Shown here in pieces: positions 25,112 through 37,791 of a DNA stretch of 64,000 bases (within the stretch, counting starts at the first letter, position 1; each line of letters begins with the position of its first letter). The notes under the pieces are model-generated. The model saw only the letters and a list, made by a program, of their open reading frames with translations. It made no database searches and was not told the DNA's origin. The position numbers and the translations under genes are program-made. The DNA is taken from positions 537,501 to 601,500 of the forward strand of contig JACCIC010000212.1 of assembly GCA_018907035.1 (NCBI GenBank). The letters are read 5' to 3'. This DNA comes from Sycobia sp. Sy_11 (lineage: Eukaryota; Arthropoda; Insecta; Hymenoptera; Epichrysomallidae).

Positions 25112-25327
25112 TTCGCGGTGCCAACTAAAAATGAAACCAAAAAGACAAATGGTCCGCGAAAGAGCAACAGAGATAGCACTTTTTTATGCGGTAGCGACAA
25201 TGGGTACAATTACCTACAGGAATATAGATGTAAACAGAGTATTTCTCTCACGGAGATGATTGAACTGTTAAATAAACCGATTATCTCGGACGAAGCCGCG
25301 ACCGGGGATGCTCATTATTTTATATAG
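25112..25327 (+). CDS. Weak candidate exon with a Kazal-like CGSDNG...YRC stretch
   Basis: One frame stays open from 25112 to a TAG at 25325-25327. It encodes a Lys/Asn/Arg-rich start and then CGSDNGYNYLQEYRC. In Kazal-type protease inhibitors a CGSDGxTYxNxCxLxC segment is characteristic. Here only two cysteines are present and the usual middle one is replaced, so at most this is a fragment or a diverged member. There is no ATG at the start of the frame and no clear splice acceptor. It may well be random. Confidence 0.15.
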   Translation, partial: FAVPTKNETKKTNGPRKSNRDSTFLCGSDNGYNYLQEYRCKQSISLTEMIELLNKPIISDEAATGDAHYFI

Positions 25328-25978
25328 GTTATTATTCTTTAATTTTATGTTTATTAAATTTCATTCCCATATAATTTTATCATTTAGCGAATTAATTAAG
25401 TTTGAATATTTCTACGGATTTTGATTCGAACACTATCTTCGAAATTAAGTGAATGCGAACGTCTAGAAAGAATTCAATGCCGAACCTAAACTGATTTTCT
25501 AAAAAATTATCCCCCACTGTTTACGGATCAAATTTATGTATGAATATCTATCGATATTCATCATAACTTTTTCAGAGTTTCTTGTTTCTGAATATTAAAT
25601 CACTCCAAGATCGAACCCCATCTAACATCTTTGATTCGTGCGACGAAAAATGCACATCAAAAAAAATCACCGCTCAAAGTGTATTAAGTATTTCAATTTG
25701 TGGCTCTGTGCGTACGTGTGTTTGCGCATTTTAATACCCCGGCTGTATCGGCCTCGACCCAGCGCGCCGCCGCACTGTTTATCCCCCCCCCCTCTACAAT
25801 GTATTCTACATTAAATATCCTTAACGCGTGTTCGCCAACCGTCCCCCTCGATCCGTCCCCGCCCCTCCGCCATTTAGATCGCGTTCTCGAACGACCAGAC
25901 ATTTCGCGCTTGTGTCAAGAGCATTCGTGTACCTGTCGACCGGCCGGACGGACGGACGGGCCGACGTGCATACGGGGA

Positions 25979-26000
25979 GGCGGCGGCGGCGGCGGCGGCG
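25979..26000. repeat. (GGC)7 triplet repeat
   Basis: Seven GGC units plus one base, inside a CpG-rich segment. Confidence 0.9.
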
Positions 26001-26180
26001 CGCGGCAATCGATGAGCGCGTGCCGCTGACGCGGCCGGCCAGTCGTTATTCAAAATTGACTATGAAACCGGCGCGTGCGCGCGCGTGAGCCCGGAAAATC
26101 ATGAAATTCTCCCGGCCGAGCGCCCGCGGGAAGTATTAATGCGCGACGACGCGCGCGCTAAAGCCAGGTAAAATAACGAC

Positions 26181-26201
26181 GCGGCGCTTTTTATGCGCCG
26201 C
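26181..26201. repeat. GC-rich perfect hairpin, 7-bp arms
   Basis: GCGGCGC (26181-26187) pairs exactly with GCGCCGC (26195-26201) around the loop TTTTTAT. It is stable for its size but lies in GC-rich DNA, where chance hairpins are common. Confidence 0.6.
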
Positions 26202-26420
26202 GGTAAAAGCGGTTTATTTCCGCGAGGCATGCCGCGCGATGCTGCCGCTCCCTTCTCCTCCTCCTGCTGGCGGCGCTCGCGCACCCGCCGCCATTCAGAT
26301 TTCGCCGGCGGAAAATGTTTTTTTTCTCCTCTCACTTCTACGCTGGGACTTTCGAATTTCGGCGAATAACACTTCGTGTCGATTTCATCGTGAGGGCGTG
26401 TCAATTCTAAGGATATCATT

Positions 26421-27553
26421 AATGTAGATGGACAATGCTAAAAATAATATTCATTATTGTTAGATCACGTGATGATATGTAAAGAAATCATTTCGCGACG
26501 CGACATGAACTTTTCTTAGAAATTTCAGTTGAAGTTTTAAGGTGCAGGGACGTATCGATAAAATACATAATCCATCAATAGCCTTTTGCAAAAGTGCCGA
26601 TACTATTAATATTTTCAGTATCAAATGCGTCCTTAAGTTGTTACAACCCCATTTAGAATTATGTACCATCCTTTATGACACACTAAATTTTGTTAAGCAA
26701 TGCTTTTACGCTATTAACTTCACAATTGATATCAAGATGAAATGTGCACTTTTTACAAATTAAAGCGTGTCTTACAATAACTTATAAATTCATCTATGTT
26801 TGTGAATTTATCGTTATATAATCAAATAAGCGAATTAGCTTACTTTACTTTTATCATTTTTATGGGACTTCTGTTCGTTGAACTTATGTTGGTTCTAAAA
26901 TTTAAACGTATCCATATATTTAACAATACTAGGAAATATCTCGTTCGTTTTTGTTATATAAATTAAATAAAATTTATTAAATAAAATATCTAGTACTCCA
27001 AACTTAATATTTTTTAGTGAATTACACGATCGTCAGGTATTGTAAATTAGAATAAATTTTCAGAAAACTCCTTCTTTGGTGATTAATTTTTAGCAAAAGA
27101 TAGATATAAATAATATTTGTTATGATATGATATGCATTAGTTTAATTCAAATGGCTGTCATGCGTGTTTTGAAATGTGTTTATCTTTATAAACATTGAAA
27201 ACAATATTATTTTTTTAAATTTTGATAATTATACCTACGTTCTTGTTTGCACGTTTTTTCATTTCGGTCGTTATAAAAAAAAAAAAAAAAAATCAGCGCC
27301 AATTTGGTAAGTCATTCATTATATAAAAAAAATTTTATTTCAAGCACTCGAGCCATAGTTTTAAATCAGCTTTTCTTTAGATAGAATTTAAATAAATTTT
27401 CATTTATATAGGTATCTCTGAGTAAGGAATGACTTTTCATAAAGATTATATACAGGGATTTCGAACCGCATCTGGATAAAGATGAAATGTATCGATAAAT
27501 TTAGACGTCATCAATGCCTCTTATTGCAACATTACAATTTTATAGATAACGGG

Positions 27554-27592
<39 letters not shown>

Positions 27593-27690
27593 GCAAAAAA
27601 CGTTTCCTTGCTACTCTTCCAACTGATTGTAAGCCTCTTTCTATTTTACGAAAAGTCTCAAACAAAAAACCGAGATTTCGAGCATTAAAG
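26421..27690. other. AT-rich stretch
   Basis: No gene recognised. It contains an A18 run at 27275-27292 and the (TA)n tract at 27556-27585. Confidence 0.5.
27556..27585. repeat. (TA)15 microsatellite
   Basis: A TA run of about 15 units. Confidence 0.95.
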
Positions 27691-27779
27691 CCGATAAAAT
27701 TAAAAGCCGATGCGTAGACTCGCCTGTGCGCAAGATGGTAAGTCTACCAGTGCTATCCGGGGCACGTATTCCCCTCTCT

Positions 27780-27784
<5 letters not shown>

Positions 27785-27813
<29 letters not shown>
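27785..27813. repeat. (CT)14 microsatellite
   Basis: A CT run with a shorter CT run just upstream from about 27773. Confidence 0.9.
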
Positions 27814-27816
<3 letters not shown>

Positions 27817-27942
27817 ACTCTCATGCACCCTCTCTCCGTCTGGCGAATATCCGGTGTATCAGCTTCCTGGCACGAGCGGCGCGTTGCAAGCGTAAGCAAA
27901 TATTGGCACGACTGAGCGTCTAATCGCGCGCACCTTCTATCG

Positions 27943-27945
<3 letters not shown>

Positions 27946-27983
<38 letters not shown>
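27946..27983. repeat. (CT)19 microsatellite
   Basis: A CT run of about 19 units. Confidence 0.95.
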
Positions 27984-27986
<3 letters not shown>

Positions 27987-28280
27987 GTCTCCCTCCTGCT
28001 CCGCGGGCTTACCAGGGCGCACACGGAAAAAGCAGGTAAACGCCTTCCTGTGGAATTATGCTCGCGGCTACGGGCGTGGTAGCCAGGAGGATGCGAGGGG
28101 TTCTGGGAGGGTAGGGTTTGTCGGAATCTGCGATCGATGTAATGTGCTTACTCGAGGCTATTTTCCTTCCTTTTATTGGGCATGGGTGTAATTAGATACG
28201 GTTACCGTAATGGCGCCGATCTATATTTTATGCGATGTCGGATAGAAATTTCACGATCAGTGCTCCAGGTGATTCATGTT

Positions 28281-28740
28281 TCCAGGTGACTGCGATAAAA
28301 TCTTTATATTTAGGGTTTTCTGAATATAATATTCTTTTATTATAGTGTTTATACATTAAAAAAGCTTTCAAATAAATCTTACCTAGTTATTTCGACGATT
28401 ATTATTTTTATCTCCACTAATAGAAGAAATCAACATAATTGAATAATTGAATTTTGCCCACTATTTTAAAGAACAGAGTTTTACAGATTGTACGCTATAG
28501 TTTTTCTAAAATATTAAATTAGTACTGCAATCGTTGAATCATGCATTAGTTAATCGACGTGCATCTTAATAATTGACGCATATCTTCTTTATTACGCGAT
28601 CTATATCTGTCCGAAATATTTTCTACGAGAATTACGATCAACTATTTATACGTGATGAATATACGAAGGAAAATACATTGAACATATCTAATAATCACAT
28701 AATAGAAGAATCCTGCCATTGTAGTTCAGGAAATTCCAAA
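28281..28740. other. AT-rich stretch
   Basis: No supported feature. Confidence 0.5.
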
Positions 28741-29200
28741 AATCGCGAGAAATCCCGCCTGCCTCGCGAAGTAAGTCAAATTACTTCCATCCACGGATCC
28801 GTGTAATCGCCTTACTCGCGATTCTTCGCGCAGCATCCTCGTCGCCTATAAAGGGCGGCGCGATGATCGCGTCGCCGAGCACTCGCCGGCTGAAGACTTA
28901 ATAACGGCAGATTTAATAAGGCGCCGCGTTAATTGAATCCAGACGCGAATGCTCGAACGCCCCGAGCCGCGCGACGAGACGCCCGATCGGTCGTGTTCTA
29001 CGCGCGGCTCTTTGTCTTCGGGTCCTGGTAGATTTTTGCTTCCTGCCTTTTTGCCGCGACGCGAGATCGCTCCGTGCTTTGTGCCCTGCATTGTTTTGCC
29101 CCGTTCGGCATGGCTGGAATTCGTTAATTCAAACTGTCTGGATAATTCCAGGATGAGCAAAGGATATTAATAAGCGCTGCACGTAGAAGCGAAGGTATAG
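28741..29200. other. CpG-rich segment
   Basis: CpG-dense sequence containing CGCCGCG and AATTGAAT-type motifs. Frames are open on both strands, with no recognisable domain. Confidence 0.45.
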
Positions 29201-29880
29201 CTATATTCATGGAAATTCCATTTATGAGCAATGCCTCGTCGTACACGTTTTATTATCAATGTAGGACCGTACAGCATTGCTTTTGTAAAATTTCCCAATA
29301 AACTATAAAAAAAAGAACAAAAAAATTACAAAGAATTTTGCACAATTTACCTTTTATAACTTTACAATCCACCTGTAAATTTATATATGCCAAATTACAT
29401 TCCAGACTTTCCGTTCGATCATGAAAATGAGGCTCCGCCGAAATTCGAACCCCCATTGCAGAATAATAGCGGATCGCATTTTCATTTCCAACGTTTCGCT
29501 TTCTCCGCGACCGAAACCCCGTCACGCACGTATGATTGGGCAAGTTCTGCAAGCGAAATAGCCGCGGACCGCTGTGGCTATGCCGCTTGCGAGCCCCAGA
29601 AAAGGGATATTGAGTGAGCGAGGGAGGGGTGAAGTAGGGAAGGGGAGGGGGCAGAGAGTGAAGGGGGAGAATGGTGGAGAGGTGCATCGCCCGGAAATGC
29701 TTCGGTTTCGAGACTCGAGGGAAATCACGTTTGAAGTTCTCTATCCTTTCACTACCTTTTCCTACAAATCCCACCCTCCTATCGCTCCCCTGGCCTGTTC
29801 GATCTTAGCGAGCCTCACTTCTGTTTATTCGGGACTCCTTTCCATTTGGGCTGCGTATAGTTGATCTTTATGCTCTATAC
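29201..29880. other. Mixed segment with an unassigned 172-codon minus-strand frame
   Basis: A 172-codon frame on the minus strand (29256-29774) is one of the longer non-repeat frames in the window. It crosses AT-rich and G/A-rich sequence, has no recognised domain and competes with plus-strand frames. I regard it as chance. Confidence 0.35.
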
Positions 29881-30244
29881 ATCCAACCCCATTGTACTGG
29901 TTTTGAGGGTGTCTCGTTATTGCCATAAAATTTAAGAGAAATATACGAAATTTTATTATTTGCAATATTTTTGAATAATTTACATCGAAGCATTTGATTT
30001 TTTTTTAATTACTCATTGTAATTAAAAAAAGCTAATATTTGAATCGGAGATGTTTGAAAACCTTACCGAGGATCATCTGTACTTGATAAAATCTACCGTC
30101 CGATCAAATGCTAATCTCTATGTGATAGATATAACTACTATTTAACTTTTCTTAAGTTACTAATACACACTACTACAATAACAATAAAACATACAATATA
30201 CTTTTTCTCTTTAGCTTACAATATACAAATTATATATTGCCAAG

Positions 30245-30282
<38 letters not shown>

Positions 30283-30700
30283 GAAAATGGTTATTGATAA
30301 TCTAAAAATACATTGTTTGCAAAAATAATGCACCAAATAGTTACGATCTAGATTTTGGATATCTGCGAATTATTTGACAAGTGACACACTATGTAGTCGG
30401 CAGTCATAATCAGTACTGAAACTTGCTTACTATGAGATCTACTCATTTCCATATGTTCCCATTGATTAGCAGGTATCCAAATGAAAACTTATCATGTTGA
30501 AATGAAAGTTCAGCGAATGAAATGTAAAAAATTTTATTAATAAGCTGCCTATTCATGTCATCGATCATTGATGATCTATAAGCGATTCTAGAAATACAGT
30601 AATTTTCCGTTTCAATATTGAGGAACGCAAAGCTTCCCGAGCAGAGTCATTCGCAATACTTTTTACGAAGCATTTGTGTTTTCATATGTATCGGTCTTAA
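29881..30700. other. AT-rich stretch
   Basis: Nothing beyond the (CA)n tract at 30246-30276. Confidence 0.5.
30246..30276. repeat. (CA)15 microsatellite
   Basis: A CA run of about 15 units followed by a short TA stretch. Confidence 0.95.
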
Positions 30701-31280
30701 AGCCGAATCGACGAAATAAAGTCCCACCGCGTGGACCCGGGGACGAAACTTCGTCCATTAAAGCTAACAATGAAAGATGATCAGCGGCAGCTCGAGTCTC
30801 GCCGATCAACGCGTGCGGGACCGGGACCGCGTCGCGCGCTTGCTTTGGCGGGCGAGACGGTGCGGTCCCGCACATATACCGAGTCAGCTAGAAATCGCCG
30901 GACACTTATTTCCTGAAAGTTATCGGGAGAAGGCAGCTGCAGCAGGAAGGGGGTGGGCAGATGTGAAGCGTCTCGACGCTCGGATGCCGTTTGAGCGATG
31001 TTTATTAGCTAGTTTCTGTGCCAGAGGGGCGGTGAGGTGGTGGGGGGCGGGGGTCCAGTTTCCATGCTTCTCCTTTCTACGCTCTAGACCATCGTCGCCC
31101 GGGTGCGTTGGTTGATTAATGGCCTCGCAGTCGGTGGTATATGTGTGAGGTCGCTGACAATCCTGATCGGGGGTCGAAGATACGGATATACGGCAAATTT
31201 TCTGGTTACGAAATGAGGAGGCTTCATATGTGCTGATTTTACATTGACGTTCTAATGCAAAAGCCATCATCGGATCGAAT
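30701..31280. other. CpG-rich segment
   Basis: GC-rich with G runs at about 31025-31053. No recognised coding content. Confidence 0.45.
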
Positions 31281-32690
31281 ATTATAATACGCGTTAACCA
31301 AAGAATTCGTTTTGTCCACGTTGTTGTACTAAAAACTCGGTTCTAATCAAATACAGTGATTGGAATGTCAAATAGCTATTCGCATATACGTCTAAGTTCA
31401 ACGGTTTTAATAAAAAATACGATTTACCACAGCGATCTTCTTTAAGTTTGAGAATGTAATTTTAATTTTTTTAAAACTTCGATCAGTATTGATTTCAGCA
31501 GGATCCCTAGATTTTCCACCAAAACATTTTCAAATCATAAAAAGAGAAGAAATATTATATGTGGCGAAATCGGATTAAAATCTTGACTCTCTTGGACGAA
31601 ATGTCTGAAAATTTCTCGTAAAAGAGATAACGAAATAAAATAATGCAGCGTATGTTCGGAATGTTTTCGAAAAGCACTCTTATTATATGACAATATTAAC
31701 AAGGTCCGAGCGGTAGAAATATACATCTGGAATTTTAGCGCAGCTATTTTATACAATACGAAGGCTGTATCCGAGCGATAAAGCAGGCGAGCTGTGGCGG
31801 TGTTTGAGGGTGGCGAACTTCGCTTTCAAAGCCCTGCTATTATCGCCTAAGTGGGGTGATTAAAATGTGAACCAGATAAAAGTCGCATCTGTCCCCTTCG
31901 TGAAAGCGTAACCGGACACATTTTCCAATTCGAAACTTTTCTGGCTCTCTTCTTGCACAAACTTATGTGACCCTGCATTATATTTTTTGCTGCGTTACCA
32001 CTTTTACGTATCTTTTGTGCTGCTTGCACGCTCTGCTTTTTGCACGGAACCTTTATAACATATAACAATGTTAAGTAATATTATAAGTCGACTATACAAT
32101 ACTAGTAAGATACTTTGTAATAAATTATAATGTTGTATGTACCAGGCTTTATCAACATGGAGCTGCTCAAAATATTTGAGAATGGTTAGTACAAGGAACA
32201 ACAGTTAGTTATGAATTTATTGATAGTGATGAAAGCTAAAATGGTTAATTGATATGGCCTTGTTTTCGGTTCAAGCTGGGATTAATTCATTTGCCTAAAC
32301 TAGTTACTATTAAACATAACAAAGACGCACACCTTATGTATTACAGAGACTTCATATTGAAGAACGAAGATTATCGAAAGAGACAATTATATTTTTATCT
32401 TTTAGTAATTCTACAAAACCTGAAAAATTCTTCGCTATATCAATTATGACTCCTCAGAAGGAAAAACACTAGAATGTGCACAGTTCTCTTACTCGTAATT
32501 CATCTTATTTTATCGACAAAACAAGTCCACAATTCCAGCGAAACAGAAAACCCGTATCTTCAACAGAAACATTAATAAGATCCATCAACAATGCTCCTCA
32601 GATAACGAGCGAACACGAGATCTTTCGTTCATCATTTATAAAGACCGGGCATTTATCACATTTTCAAAGTAAACCAATCGACCAGAAAAG
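31281..32690. other. AT-rich stretch
   Basis: No gene recognised; small frames only. Confidence 0.5.
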
Positions 32691-32831
32691 AAAGAAGGCT
32701 AGGGCAAAAAAAATAACAGAAACGAAGACACGAGGAAGAGAGGACGAGCGCAGAAATGGTTGCCTGACCGTATCTCCAACTCGCCGAAGTAAGAGAGATG
32801 AAAGAGAGACGAAGAACGCGCAGTTATTCGC

Positions 32832-32836
<5 letters not shown>

Positions 32837-32876
<40 letters not shown>
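32837..32876. repeat. (TA)20 microsatellite
   Basis: A TA run of about 20 units. Confidence 0.95.
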
Positions 32877-32878
<2 letters not shown>

Positions 32879-33090
32879 TTCACGTAAACACGTACGGGAG
32901 AGAGGGATGGAGGGGTTGGGATATGGGATTCCTTCGTTCCGGGATTGCGATACCTAATCCGATTTAGTGGCACGAGCGCTAATTAATCGGCCGTCTCCTA
33001 AGGAAGCCTCCGATGCTTCTGTAAGACGCGCCGAGAAATTGCGGTCCAATCAGGGTAATGTCGCCCCGAGTAACTGCTACGGTGCAGCGG

Positions 33091-33094
33091 AGAA

Positions 33095-33134
<40 letters not shown>

Positions 33135-33137
33135 GAG
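33091..33137. repeat. (GA)n microsatellite
   Basis: A GA run of about 22 units with one AA interruption near 33109-33111. Confidence 0.95.
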
Positions 33138-33400
33138 GATGGGGCGAAGCTGAGAGTCCGAAGAAAGAGATAACAGATCCGAGAAGAATTTCTCTTTTGC
33201 GAGACCAAGAAATATTACTGGCAGAGGCTGAGAATTAGCTTTGTTGGCGAGCTTAGGTACTCGAATATGGATGGATGCACTTTTCTTGCTGGAAATCTTT
33301 CTCGCAAGTAATAAGGATAAAGGATTATGGAGACGGAGCGACGGCAGTGGAAAAAGCGAGGGACAAATTTTTGATAAAGATGTAGCGGATATTTTTTAAT

Positions 33401-34185
33401 GTAAATTATAAGCAGCGTGTATATAATTGAATCACTATCTATAAGACAATGAAAGAAGCAATTTTCTCTCGTATATTATTTTATTTTTCAGACATTTTTC
33501 CTACGCGTCAATTTCGAAATATCTAATCCATAGTTTTACCGAATGTTTGAGACGTTTAATAAATATAAAATATTTATTTTAGAACATATAACAGTTCGTG
33601 TTTAATTTACGAGCAAGTGTCATTTAGTTTCTGTTATATAATAATGAATGAAAGATTTGTCCTTATTATAATGGAATGGGGCATTATTCATTCCTCTTTT
33701 TAATTCATAATAAAATAGAAATCTGTTCAAGTGTCTCGGACACATCTATTAATTATCGAACTCTTTCTTTCCGACTCGAAATTTTAAAAATGACTAAAGC
33801 AAATAAAAAACTTGCATTAGTAATATCGAGACAAAAAACTATTCGTGTGTGCGAATGTAACAGTTACGCAAACTTTTTTCCTGCCAGTTGCTGTTACATA
33901 CTGATATTATTAAAAAGCGTCTTCCTTTTGTCATTATGACATTGGAAAGCAGAGTGCGATTGGATACGAGTATTTAGTGCGAAAAAAATTGCCTGGAGAA
34001 TGTCGAGACTATTTTTAATAACTATACATTTAAGAAGTCAATATTGCGCGCCACTTCCGGTGCTCTTACCTCGAAATATTAATGGAATTCCTTTAAACGT
34101 CATCTCCTTGACCTGAACAGTGTCTCTGAATTTCTCCCACTTGGCTGAAAGCTCTGATTCGCGAACTTGGATACGAGTGAGGGAC

Positions 34186-34247
<62 letters not shown>

Positions 34248-34370
34248 GAGACGGCCACAGACAGAGAAGCCTAACTAGGTAGTTGGTATGCCAATTAATG
34301 CAATTAGTACGCCGACTTCAACAGTCGAGTGTTTGATTTACGCAGCGTCCTTTGTGCATTTGAACAGTAT
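33401..34370. other. AT-rich stretch ending in a (GA)n tract
   Basis: No coding feature. The right 300 bases are more GC-rich around the GA array. Confidence 0.45.
34188..34238. repeat. (GA)25 microsatellite
   Basis: A GA run of about 25 units followed by short AGAC repeats. Confidence 0.95.
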
Positions 34371-35780
34371 ATTGGATTCGCAACATAGGGTTTAATATTA
34401 TTAAATGATCTTTAATGATAGAGACATTTCATCATTTCCGTTATATTTAGTAAAACTTTTACGATTACTTTACAGTTTTGCCAAAGCACTCACGCCATCA
34501 TTACGCAACGAACTCTTTACAATTATAGTGCTAAATTTATTTAGAATGTCAGTCAGCATAATCAATATGTCCGATCGTATAGAATAAATATGATATGGAT
34601 GTCGATAATATGCAGTTAGAGGAAGCATGGTTTACATTTGTTGAAGGAACGAGTGAAAATGTCCATGACCGCCTGAAATGCTACGACTCATGACAGGCAA
34701 ATTCGTTGTGCGATGCGTTTGATGAAAATGCACGTAGCTATTGCGTATGTAATTTCATAAACATGATTCAGTATTTGCTACCCGTTTTCTTAACATTAAT
34801 TGCCCATTTTGCTACATTTTAAAAGAATTTTAATGCGATTTAATTTTCATAAATTGTCCTTACTTCGGCTATATATTATATCTCTCTTTCGTCTCTATCT
34901 CTCTCCACCAAAGAAAGTCAAAATCAATTTATGATTCTACGTAGAGTTGTCTCACTTCAATAAGGCTCTCAATCGTTTGCATCTCTAATTGGGAGAGTTA
35001 ATTTCTTTCTCTATCAGTATCTGTTCATTTTATTTCATCCATGAAGCAAGAACTAAATATGTATCGCATCATTGTTAGATTTTAATATGGCTCTTATATA
35101 ATCTTCATTATTACGAATAGATGATCGCCTTTTTCCTCCAACTAAATAGTAAATTTTTATCATTCCATATAGTAAATTTATGTATCTTACATATAGAATT
35201 GTAAATTTAGAGATTGTTTAGGGATAATATTTTAGAGATTGTTCCTATAAATATAAAACTCCTTTTTTATCGATTGAATATTTAAATGGAATTTATCTTT
35301 GTCAAAAATTAATTAAAAACATTGATAAATATAAAATAAAAAAAACTAGTTTTAAAACCACTAAAACAATTCAAACTATTGCAAACCTTAAAAAATTTCT
35401 TTGTAGATTGTTTCATCGCAAAAAATTTTTTTGGATAAATTAGCATATTTTAATATTACATTCGAATTCGTAACTCAAATATAATTGGCTCGAATTACTT
35501 TATAGATCGATATGCAGGATATCATTCGTTTAATCGAAAAATGTTAAATTAGAATTGTGATTAATCAATCCATATTTATTAGACTTCAATATTTACAGAA
35601 TAAACGAGTGCAAATATCAAAGCTCATATCGCTTTATTCTAAAATATAAATATTGATATTCTCCTTGTTAATATTAACGCATTTAAATGACTATACGCGT
35701 AATTTAATTCAATGAATAATAGCTTAATCAACAGTATAAAAGATAAAAATATCATGTCGGATTAGCCAAGCATTGTGCAA
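34371..35780. other. AT-rich stretch
   Basis: AT-rich. A frame at 34579-34820 has only one stop in about 80 codons, but nothing in it is recognised. An imperfect hairpin at 35588-35655 is listed separately. Confidence 0.45.
35588..35655. repeat. Imperfect hairpin of about 68 nt
   Basis: CAATATTTACAGAATAAACGA pairs with TCGCTTTATTCT...TAAATATTG. The pairing has a short bulge on the 3' arm and a loop of about 21 nt. The size is similar to a small precursor hairpin, but it is AT-rich and pairing is uneven. Confidence 0.4.
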
Positions 35781-36190
35781 CATAAGCGCCGTGATATCGA
35801 TTATTGTAATTCAATCATCGGCACTACCATCCTTGGAATACACTTCGCTGAGCTTATTGGCATCCGTCCAAGAAATTTTCTGCGAATCATCCGGTAAAAC
35901 GGGAGGGAGCCTTCCCGAAAAACACTTTTAGGGTAAAAAGCGCCCGCTCGCACGGAGGCGGGGCCCTTGAAATTGCAGCTAATAAAATGCAAATTCGACA
36001 ATAGCGAAAACAACCAGGTATACATAAGCACGCAAGCGTTTGGGCGGGCGAGGGGAGGAGTTGGTAACAGACCGGCGCGGAATAGACGAAAAATTGAAAC
36101 CATAAACGCGAGCAATCGTTCTGGGTATTCTCGACAATACAAATGTTTGGTCAGACCGTTTAATCTGTTATTCTGTGCATGATCGTTTTC
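35781..36190. other. Mixed segment with overlapping frames
   Basis: Intermediate GC. A 133-codon minus frame (35801-36202) overlaps a 71-codon plus frame; neither is recognised. Confidence 0.35.
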
Positions 36191-37110
36191 ATCGTTCTTC
36201 AAAATAATATGCCATATCTTATGAATAAGAACATGTTATTTACCTGTAAAGCAACAGTGTACTTGTATTCGTAAATCTTCAGTAAACATTAAACTGCCAT
36301 ATTTCTTTTCTATACAATTTCTTTCTTGTAATATTCCGTTCACAAAATAAACAAAAGATGAATTGAAAATCTACTTTGTTTAATTAAAAAGGCCGGAATA
36401 CCGATTGCCTCTGGTTCTTTGTGACGCTCGTAAAAATATAATGATACATGGAATAATGCATCGATGGTGATTCCAATTGTCAAAAGCTGGACGAAGGCGA
36501 TGCATCGAAGAGTTTCCCTTCTTTTCGGCAGACTCTCTGGCGATATTATATGAATTAAAGAGGGAAAAGCATCGCGTTAGACTTACGAGCAGAATTGCCT
36601 ATAATAGGAATGAGTGAACAAAGAATAAAAGAATGTAAGACGAGCTTGATTAAATGAGTGGATGACTACATTTAGTTTTATTGGAATGTTTAATTATTAC
36701 GATTAAATAAAGATTATTATACAAAATAATTCAAGGTTATCTTTCGATGGAAGTTTAAGATTAACTAATTGCAGACTAAGTGTATGTAGTTCCTCTGTAA
36801 GATCATTGAAAATTATATTATATACACAATTAATTTTGTAAATTATAGGTCTATTTAAATATTTAAAAAATCACGATAATTGGATATTCTGAATATTATG
36901 TTATGTTAATAATGAAGACTTTATTCATTTACTTATTTAACGTATCAACTGCATAAGCTTATTATTTTAATTCTAATAACTACTATACTTCAATAAAAAT
37001 AACATGTGTTCATTTACCAAATATGAGTTTCAAGGAATAATGAATTATATATTATCAGAAAACAACTACAAACAAACGAAACTTACTATAAAAAGAGTTG
37101 CTACGCTTTC
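36191..37110. other. AT-rich stretch
   Basis: No supported feature. Confidence 0.5.
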
Positions 37111-37297
37111 GCCAATAGTCTAGCAATCGGGTAGATAAACAGATGATCTTCGTCCAATTTTTCCTCCCGCTCGTCTCCCACAGTCGAAGGCGTTGACTGG
37201 GGCGCGCGTTGGTCACACGTGTGGCGCCGCGTCCTAGGGTTTAGTAGGCGGTACGCACGTGCTCGAATTCATATGTAGCGGAGCGCGAAGGAGAGAG

Positions 37298-37300
<3 letters not shown>

Positions 37301-37357
<57 letters not shown>
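37301..37357. repeat. Compound (TA)15-(GA)13 microsatellite
   Basis: A TA run (37301-37330) passes directly into a GA run (37331-37357). Confidence 0.95.
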
Positions 37358-37361
<4 letters not shown>

Positions 37362-37745
37362 AGTTCGTAAGCGAACATAGAGCGAGATAGTGACGGTGGA
37401 TGGGGCGCGGGGGTAAACGTGAAGCACGGTAACACTGCGGTATGCAGTTGATTATGGAGGCTATATTATGAAGGAGCTCGACGTGCCCCAGCATCCTGAG
37501 TGCTTTCTCCCCGGCGCCCCCCCCCACCACCCGTTGGTCTCTGCACAGCCCACTTCTGCAAGTTCACCTCCGTCCCACTTGCTCTTCCACGATGGCCGAA
37601 GAGGAACCGACGGGCTCCTCTGCGTTTTAGTGCTCCGAAGTCTAAGGATGTCGCCCCGAAAGTGTCTGGCCATTTTAATCCCCCCCCCTCCAGCCACTTT
37701 CTCCTCGCTTCTCCGAGCGGCTGTCGTTTTGATTTCTACGGAGAA

Positions 37746-37752
<7 letters not shown>

Positions 37753-37786
<34 letters not shown>
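37753..37786. repeat. (GA)17 microsatellite
   Basis: A GA run within a CpG-rich segment. Confidence 0.95.

Positions 37787-37791
<5 letters not shown>

Larger units (their letters stand above)
23341..25690. other. AT-rich stretch with a few unassigned frames
   Basis: AT-rich. It contains three unassigned ORFs that begin with, or include, a plausible start: 23896-24120 (+), 24313-24627 (-) and 25118-25327 (+). None is recognised with confidence; the last has a Kazal-like CGSDNG stretch, listed separately. Confidence 0.4.
25691..26420. other. CpG-rich GC island with triplet repeat and hairpin
   Basis: Very CpG-dense (CGCGCG runs), with a (GGC)n tract at 25979-26000, GGAC repeats near 25949-25960 and the hairpin at 26181-26201. 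Possible regulatory island; no coding region was recognised. Confidence 0.5.
27691..28280. other. Mixed segment with two (CT)n tracts
   Basis: Moderately GC-rich and framed by two CT arrays. Open frames across the arrays are dipeptide repeats and not genes. Confidence 0.45.
32691..33400. other. Purine-rich mixed segment
   Basis: A/G-rich on the plus strand, with a (TA)n and a (GA)n tract. The frame at 32476-32967 passes through the TA tract as Ile-Tyr repeats and is not accepted as a gene. Confidence 0.4.

Noticed and set aside
29256..29774. 172-codon minus-strand ORF
   Set aside because: Not repeat-driven, but no recognised motif, and plus-strand frames overlap it; no start or splice context to support it.
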